Below are positions 5,469 to 10,527 of a DNA stretch of 10,527 nt, one piece after another. Origin of the DNA: Deltaproteobacteria bacterium. GTDB lineage: Bacteria > UBA10199 > DSSB01. The notes under the pieces are model-generated. The model was not told where the DNA came from, did not search any database, and was given only the letters and a program-made list of their open reading frames with translations. Position 1 is the stretch's first letter; each line of letters begins with the position of its first letter. The translations under genes were made by a program, and so were the position numbers. The stretch lies in the NCBI GenBank assembly GCA_021772695.1, contig JAJFLL010000171.1, forward strand, positions 1-10,527, read 5' to 3'.

Positions 5469-8400
5469 TTAATAGGCCTCTGAGACCTCTGACTTCATGG
5501 TTCGCTTCACTCTTTTGAAGAAGTCGGCAAAGATCGCCAGAAAAACCGGAACCAAAAATAGCGCCAAGACCGATCCCGCCGAGATGCCCCAGTTCATGGC
5601 TTTGGCCATGGGCTGAATGAATGGATCCGCACCACCGATCCCGAAAGCTGCCGGAATGATTCCCAAAACCGTGGTTATGGTGGTCAGGAAAATGGCTCGA
5701 AGGCGAATGCGCGATCCAGCAATAATGGCTTCCACCACTTCCAATCCTTTTTCTCTTCGTTCTCGATTTATAAAATCGATGAGGATAATGCCGCTATCGA
5801 CCACCACCCCGGCAAAACCAACTACCCCCAACATAGCCAAGAAGGTAAGGGGCTCGCCCTCGAGATAAAAGGCAATCACCACCCCCATGATTCCCATAGG
5901 AATGGTGGTCAATATGATAAAAGGTTCCCAAAGCGACCGAAAGGTCACCGATAAAATAATGAAGGTCAAAAATAATGCCAAAATGAAGGCCTGCCCCAAA
6001 GAAGATAGACTTTCCTGGGTGTCTTCTTCTTCCCCGCCATATTTGACCAAGACACCAGGGATTTCCTGGATGCGCCCTGCAAACTCCTCGGAAATCTGGG
6101 CATTAACCTTTGAGGACGTGGTGATTTTCTCATCAATATCGGCGGTAACGGTAACAACCCGCTTTCGGTCATCGTGTTTTATATTAGAGATAGAGGGATT
6201 TTGCTTAAAAGTGGCAATGGCTCGAAGCGGAATCAAATTTCCCCGATTATTGGATATGAGCAATTGATCCAAGGTCCTTCGATTTTCCCGCAGGCTCTCG
6301 GGAAAACGCACCATGACATCGGTTTCCACGTCGCCTTCTTTAATTGTCGTGGCCACACCACCATCGAAGCCGACCCTAACGGCGATGGCAACATCTTCGT
6401 ATGTCAGGCCGGCTCGATTCATGAGGTCTTCATCAATAATGGCGGTCAATTCATCTTTTCCGGGCTCGTAATCGGATTTGACGTCTTTGACTCCGGGTAT
6501 TTTCTCCAGCGCCTCAATATATTTCGCAGCTAAGTCATTGAGCTGATCGAATTCATATCCCTTAACCCTTATGGCCACGGGTTTACCAACGGGTGGCCCC
6601 GGACGGACATCATCAAATACCACCTTCTTAAACCCCTGGATCTGCTCAACCTTGGGGCGCAGGGATTCGACGATTTCTGAGGCCAATCGTTCACGGCGGT
6701 TTTCGGGTGTTAAAAAGACCCACATCTGCCCCACATGGGAAGCACGTTGGGTAAAGGGGTCGTTGGGATCGTTTTGAGTGATCCCTCCCATTGTAATAAA
6801 ATGATCCAATTCTTCGGGAGGTAATTCTCGATTCAATAGCTCTTCGATAAGCTTCATTTTTTGTGTGGTAATTTCGACGGGGGTGCCGATTTCTCCTTCC
6901 ACACGAATAAAAAACTGCTCAATGCCGCGTTTAGGAAAAAGGATGAAAGGCACTTTGTAGTGCCATACCAATGTTGTGCCAGTCACCATCAATAAAAAAA
7001 CCATCAGGGTAGCATAGCGATATCGAATCAAGGCACGAAGGATTCTTTCATATAGCTCAAGGGTCTTGATCATGAGCTTGGATTTCTTTTTATTTTTAAA
7101 ATGCCTCTTTGCTTCCTCTTCACTCATATTATTAAAATCGGCGATATGAGACGGTAAAATCATTAGGGCCTGAATGATAGAGGCCGACAGCGTAATGATC
7201 ACTACAATAGGAATTTGGCGAACGTATTTTCCGATGATCCCCGTCATTAACAAAAGAGGGATAAAGGCCGTAATGGTGGTTAATACGGTGGCGAAGACAG
7301 CTTTGGCCACTTGAGTAGCACCTGTCACTGCTGCCTCTTTTGAAGACATCCCCTCTTCCATGTGACGGTGCACATTTTCGGCGATAACGATGTCTTCGTC
7401 TACCAACATACCCAAGACCATGATCATTCCGAACAAACTGAGCAAATTGATGGTGATTCCAAAAAATTTCATCAAGGCAAAGGCTGCCGCGATGGCCGTA
7501 ATAATTCCTAAGACTGCACTGAGTGCCGTTCGAAAGTTAAGAAACAGAAACAAGGGAATAAATAACAGCCCCAAACCGATGACACCGTTATTGATCAACA
7601 CCCTAAGGCGCCGTTTGACATAAAATGAGATGTCATTCACCACGGTGACCTGGGTTCCCGGTGGCGCTGTTTTAAGATATTCTTCGACGATCCCTTGCAC
7701 TTCTTCAACCAACTCGATGATATCGCCCGATGGTTTTTTGGTTACCATTAGGTTGATGGAATCGGTTCCATCTGTGCGATTGGTAACGGTCTGCTCTTCT
7801 AAGGCGGGGATCACTTCGGCTACATCCTTTACCTTTACGGAGTGCCCATAGTCATTCCCCCGCACAATCACCTTTTCAATGGTTTCGGGGCGGTAGAACT
7901 CGCCGGATACCCGAAGCAACAGTTCCTTATCTCCCACCTTGATGCGCCCGCCGGGAATATTGATATTGGTTTTTTTTAATGCCACCATGATTTCCGTCAG
8001 GGAAATATGAAAATCGGCCATTTTTTCTGGATTAACCTCAACGGAAATTTCTGGTTCGCGGTAACCTCGTCGCACCACACTGGAAACATTTTTATTTTCT
8101 AGGATTCTATCTTCTAAGAGCTTGGACTGTTTTCTCAATTCAAAGGAATCTAAGTCTCCAAAAACAGTCACTTCAAGAATAGGAATGTCCTTTGTCTTAA
8201 TTTCTCGAACTACCGGCTTGTCGTCTAAATCATCGGGAAGGTCGTCCACTCGGTCCACGGACCGTTGGATTTCATTGACGGTCTTGGTCTTATCAGTGGC
8301 ATCGGGTTCGATGGTCAGAAAAATTAAGGAAATACCTTCGGCAGACACGCTCACCATTTCCTTAATGTCGGAAACTTCCTTCAATTCCTTTTCGATGGGG

Positions 8401-8594
8401 ATGGTAAGGAGTTTCTCCACCTGTTCCGGTGTTGACCCCGGATAGATGGTTCGTACCTCAACGATATCTAAATTGATATTGGGGAAGGCTTCTCGATTGA
8501 GAGTAAAGACACTCAAGGTCCCAGCAACCAAAATAAAGACAGTCAATAAATTGACCAATAGACTATTTTTAACCGACCATTCAGCTAGCTTCAC
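5469..8594 (-). CDS. RND-family efflux permease (AcrB/HAE1-like, COG0841)
   Basis: A 1041-residue inner-membrane RND transporter, close in length to E. coli AcrB (1049). Layout: TM1 at about 11-31, first periplasmic loop about 32-330 with YPGSTPEQVE at 51-60, TM2-TM6 about 333-485, TM7 about 526-545, second periplasmic loop about 546-865 with RPGPPVGKPV at 664-673, and TM8-TM12 about 868-1025. It should take substrates from the periplasm or membrane and pass them to the TolC partner, driven by an ion gradient. Aligned to AcrB, Asp407/Asp408/Ala409 become Asp399/Glu400/Asp401, Lys940 becomes Asp933, while Arg971 and Thr978 are kept as Arg964 and Thr971. The start is a GTG overlapping the tolC-like stop by 14 nt; the site before it is weak, so coupling is likely. 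No heavy-metal (CusA) assignment is supported. Substrate unknown. Confidence 0.93.
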   Translation of the reverse strand: MKLAEWSVKNSLLVNLLTVFILVAGTLSVFTLNREAFPNINLDIVEVRTIYPGSTPEQVEKLLTIPIEKELKEVSDIKEMVSVSAEGISLIFLTIEPDATDKTKTVNEIQRSVDRVDDLPDDLDDKPVVREIKTKDIPILEVTVFGDLDSFELRKQSKLLEDRILENKNVSSVVRRGYREPEISVEVNPEKMADFHISLTEIMVALKKTNINIPGGRIKVGDKELLLRVSGEFYRPETIEKVIVRGNDYGHSVKVKDVAEVIPALEEQTVTNRTDGTDSINLMVTKKPSGDIIELVEEVQGIVEEYLKTAPPGTQVTVVNDISFYVKRRLRVLINNGVIGLGLLFIPLFLFLNFRTALSAVLGIITAIAAAFALMKFFGITINLLSLFGMIMVLGMLVDEDIVIAENVHRHMEEGMSSKEAAVTGATQVAKAVFATVLTTITAFIPLLLMTGIIGKYVRQIPIVVIITLSASIIQALMILPSHIADFNNMSEEEAKRHFKNKKKSKLMIKTLELYERILRALIRYRYATLMVFLLMVTGTTLVWHYKVPFILFPKRGIEQFFIRVEGEIGTPVEITTQKMKLIEELLNRELPPEELDHFITMGGITQNDPNDPFTQRASHVGQMWVFLTPENRRERLASEIVESLRPKVEQIQGFKKVVFDDVRPGPPVGKPVAIRVKGYEFDQLNDLAAKYIEALEKIPGVKDVKSDYEPGKDELTAIIDEDLMNRAGLTYEDVAIAVRVGFDGGVATTIKEGDVETDVMVRFPESLRENRRTLDQLLISNNRGNLIPLRAIATFKQNPSISNIKHDDRKRVVTVTADIDEKITTSSKVNAQISEEFAGRIQEIPGVLVKYGGEEEDTQESLSSLGQAFILALFLTFIILSVTFRSLWEPFIILTTIPMGIMGVVIAFYLEGEPLTFLAMLGVVGFAGVVVDSGIILIDFINRERREKGLEVVEAIIAGSRIRLRAIFLTTITTVLGIIPAAFGIGGADPFIQPMAKAMNWGISAGSVLALFLVPVFLAIFADFFKRVKRTMKSEVSEAY

Positions 8595-10056
8595 TTGGAA
8601 ATTTCTTTAAACTTTCTGGTATTAGGATCGACATAATACGGCGAAGATCCACGCGGGATAATTTATCTCTTAATTCAGAATCAATTTTTTGCTTTTCTGC
8701 GACAAGCCAATCTGTTTGAAATCGAACGATAATGTCACTGCTGGAACGCCCCTGTAAAAAGTTTTTTTGTTCGACCCCGAGCTTCTTCTGTTGCAAAGTA
8801 GCAATACGACCGAATTTAACGGTCTCTTTTCGTTGCAATTGCCACTCGCGAAGGGCCTCAAAAATTTGTAAGGCAATTTGATTTTCTAATTCCTTAATTC
8901 TGACTAATATTTGAGCTTTTTCTAGCTTGCTTCTAGTTAAGGCGCTCTTTGCAAAACGGTTTTCAAAACTAAGGTTAAAATCCACACCGATTCGCCAATT
9001 GGGGTTGGCCGCACGAAAGGTTTGGCCTAAAACCTCGGCATAGCTGGGATCCACGGAATTTAATTCTAATGAAGTATACAGATCGAGACTGGGTAGCTTC
9101 TGATCTTTGGCAACGGCCATTTGAACATCCTTAGCCTTGGCTTCTTGAAGTAAGGATTGATAATCGTTGCGATTCTGCAGTGCGGTTTCAAATATTTCGG
9201 CTTTGGTGGGGACCTTAACTTTTGGCGGCAGACTTTCTTTCGGGAGAATTTTTTGGGTCAGTTTAAGATTGAGTAGATTCTTTAACTGTTCGGAAAAATC
9301 CTCGATAAGATTTTGCGCCCTTAAAATTTCAACCTCCCTTTCCTCTACCAAAGCATCTGCCGCCAAAATATCAGGGTCTTCAGAAAGCCCAATAATTTTT
9401 TTCTCCCGGGTAATTTTTTGAAAATCTTGGGCGCGTTTTAAAAATTGACGTGAAACTTTCAGATATTCGTACGAGGCCACCAAATTCCAGTAAGTGGTTA
9501 CTGCCAAATACACCTGTGCATCTAACTGTGTTAACGAGGACTCTTGAACGACACCCTGTTGTTTTTGGGCGAGTTCCACCGCACCACGATCAGATTTACC
9601 AAACCGGTTTTTTAAAAATGGTGCTCGGGCCTCAAATCCCAAACGAGTTTCCCAAAACGCGGGGTCCGTAGCGAAAGCCGAATTGGTTGTATCATGTTGA
9701 TTGCGCAGATACATACGACCTTCAACCCCCACAGGAAATTTTTTTGCAACAGAAGTCTCGTACAATACCTGACGATTGTCCGTACCGAATACAATGGAGG
9801 TTTTATCGCTACGGTCGATATTATAATTTACTTGTCCGGCAATGAGCGTATCGAAGCGACTTTGAACTTCCGTCACCAGTGTTTGTGCAATTTTAGGATC
9901 AAAGGATGTGGAGAGAATACTGAGGTTTTGCTGTAAAACGATGAGGGTGACCTCTTCTTCACTCAGACGCAGTGGAGGCTGGGACCAAACCTGTGGTGCT
10001 AAAAATACTCCGTGTAGCACCAATAGGAAAAACGCGCTGTATCTAATAAAACTCAT
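8581..10056 (-). CDS. TolC-family outer-membrane efflux protein
   Basis: A 491-residue protein with a signal peptide (residues 1 to about 25, hydrophobic core FFLLVLHGVFLA, probable cut near VWS-Q) and two OEP repeats. The mature start LRLSEEEVTLIVLQQNLSI (from residue 29) is the usual first helix of TolC proteins. The first repeat covers about 30-265 with a barrel-forming part near 70-155; the second covers about 285-480 and contains KLPSLDLY at 320-327 and the conserved QGRSSSDIIVRFQTDWLVA (435-453). The family forms trimeric beta-barrel and helical tunnels across the outer membrane and periplasm. The gene lies immediately upstream of the RND permease and overlaps it by 14 nt, so the two are surely co-expressed. 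The normal third partner, a HlyD/AcrA-type adaptor, is absent next to them. The start at 10056 has only a weak SD. Confidence 0.92.
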   Translation of the reverse strand: MSFIRYSAFFLLVLHGVFLAPQVWSQPPLRLSEEEVTLIVLQQNLSILSTSFDPKIAQTLVTEVQSRFDTLIAGQVNYNIDRSDKTSIVFGTDNRQVLYETSVAKKFPVGVEGRMYLRNQHDTTNSAFATDPAFWETRLGFEARAPFLKNRFGKSDRGAVELAQKQQGVVQESSLTQLDAQVYLAVTTYWNLVASYEYLKVSRQFLKRAQDFQKITREKKIIGLSEDPDILAADALVEEREVEILRAQNLIEDFSEQLKNLLNLKLTQKILPKESLPPKVKVPTKAEIFETALQNRNDYQSLLQEAKAKDVQMAVAKDQKLPSLDLYTSLELNSVDPSYAEVLGQTFRAANPNWRIGVDFNLSFENRFAKSALTRSKLEKAQILVRIKELENQIALQIFEALREWQLQRKETVKFGRIATLQQKKLGVEQKNFLQGRSSSDIIVRFQTDWLVAEKQKIDSELRDKLSRVDLRRIMSILIPESLKKFPSEAS

Positions 10057-10155
10057 CCCACGACCGACCTAATTCATATTCTCTTAAGTAGATAAAAACC
10101 AAAAAGGTTTCTCGCAAAAAGACCTGTTTTAATCTAGCATTTTTTTGGAATCTCT

Positions 10156-10527
10156 ATGGAAGACGCCATGCAAAAAATTCGCCACTGGGTGAAGACTAGA
10201 CCCGGACTTTTCGCCCTCCGAGACGAAGGCGATGCCCTGGTGCTTAGAGAACTCCTTTCAAAGAAGGAATTACTGCTGAGACGACGAGATATCGCCGGGG
10301 CCGAATTACAGGCTAACCGGTTGAAACCCGATGAAGATTACCTACTATTAACTTTAGATAACGGAGCTCCCCTGGCCCTTTCCCCTCAAGGGTTCGCCTT
10401 CTCCCCAAACTTTACCCATTCGGGCCCCCTCTCCTTGCCAAGTCAGGTTTACTGCATGCAGGACTTTCAGGGATTAATAAATAAATTACGGCATTTGGCC
10501 GCGGAGCCCCCCCGACGACAAGATGCC
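10156..10527 (+). CDS. Unknown protein, N-terminal part (runs off the window)
   Basis: An open frame of 124 codons from the ATG at 10156 to the last base, with no stop, so the gene continues beyond the window. It begins MEDAMQKIRHWVKTRPGLFA. The visible part has no signal peptide or membrane helix and reads as a soluble protein: a basic N-terminal region with LLLRRRDIAGAELQ, a middle LKPDEDYLLLTLDNGAPLALS, and a proline-rich stretch near the end (AAEPPRRQ). I recognise no domain. A GGA at 10147-10149 may serve as a weak ribosome binding site; the second ATG at 10168, preceded by GGAAG, is an alternative start that would remove four residues. It is transcribed divergently from the tolC-like gene across 99 bp, which may hold promoters for both; TTTAAT at 10128-10133 is a possible -10 element without a clear -35. 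Confidence 0.6.
   Translation, partial: MEDAMQKIRHWVKTRPGLFALRDEGDALVLRELLSKKELLLRRRDIAGAELQANRLKPDEDYLLLTLDNGAPLALSPQGFAFSPNFTHSGPLSLPSQVYCMQDFQGLINKLRHLAAEPPRRQDA

Noticed and set aside
5617..8445. Several plus-strand open frames opposite the RND gene
   Set aside because: They are antisense shadows of a long conserved gene; their translations are Ser/Arg/Met-rich with no family resemblance.
10096..10110. AAACC-AAAAA-GGTTT inverted repeat in the gap between the tolC-like gene and the divergent gene
   Set aside because: The stem is short and AT-rich with an A-only loop, easily formed by chance in this A/T-run-rich gap; there is no clear terminator or operator context.
1..10527. CRISPR array, insertion sequence, tRNA or rRNA
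   Set aside because: I saw no regularly spaced direct repeats, transposase-like ORF with terminal inverted repeats, tRNA-like cloverleaf or rRNA sequence in the gaps; nearly all of the window is accounted for by protein genes.

Overview
The window looks like an ordinary stretch of chromosome from a Gram-negative bacterium of moderate GC content. A TolC-type outer-membrane protein and an RND pump imply an outer membrane. The LL-diaminopimelate aminotransferase, the short FSA/TalC-type transaldolase and the style of the HU protein would fit a deltaproteobacterial or Bdellovibrionota-like lineage. That placement is inference; the window has no rRNA or other strong phylogenetic marker. I see no mobile element, CRISPR array, tRNA or rRNA.

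Layout. Positions 1-1570 (+ strand) hold the C-terminal part of an unknown Cys-containing protein, a small membrane-anchored DUF2007 protein and a YihY/BrkB-family membrane protein, closely packed. dapL (1581-2816, minus) converges on them with a 10-bp gap. A divergent intergenic region of about 170 bp separates dapL from a compact plus-strand operon (2990-4907): folK, a PP0621-like membrane-anchored zinc-ribbon protein, a transaldolase, and an unknown single-pass membrane protein with a Cys cluster. The last three genes are joined by two 4-nt ATGA overlaps. An HU-family gene (5023-5322, minus) follows, with a strong hairpin-plus-T-run terminator at 4981-5014. Then come an RND efflux permease (5469-8594, minus) and, upstream of it, its TolC partner (8581-10056, minus), overlapping by 14 nt. 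A divergent unknown gene starts at 10156 and runs off the window.

How the genes work together. The RND and TolC genes clearly form one export unit, but no periplasmic adaptor gene lies with them, and the permease carries unusual charges at its proton-relay positions. The folK-to-4907 block is transcriptionally and translationally linked but mixes folate synthesis, pentose-phosphate metabolism and two small membrane proteins; no common function is evident. dapL serves the one-step diaminopimelate branch for lysine and peptidoglycan. I found no convincing new multi-gene system. The points most worth a second look are the adaptor-less RND/TolC pair with altered relay residues, the REP-like palindrome acting as HU terminator, and the coupled Cys-cluster membrane protein.
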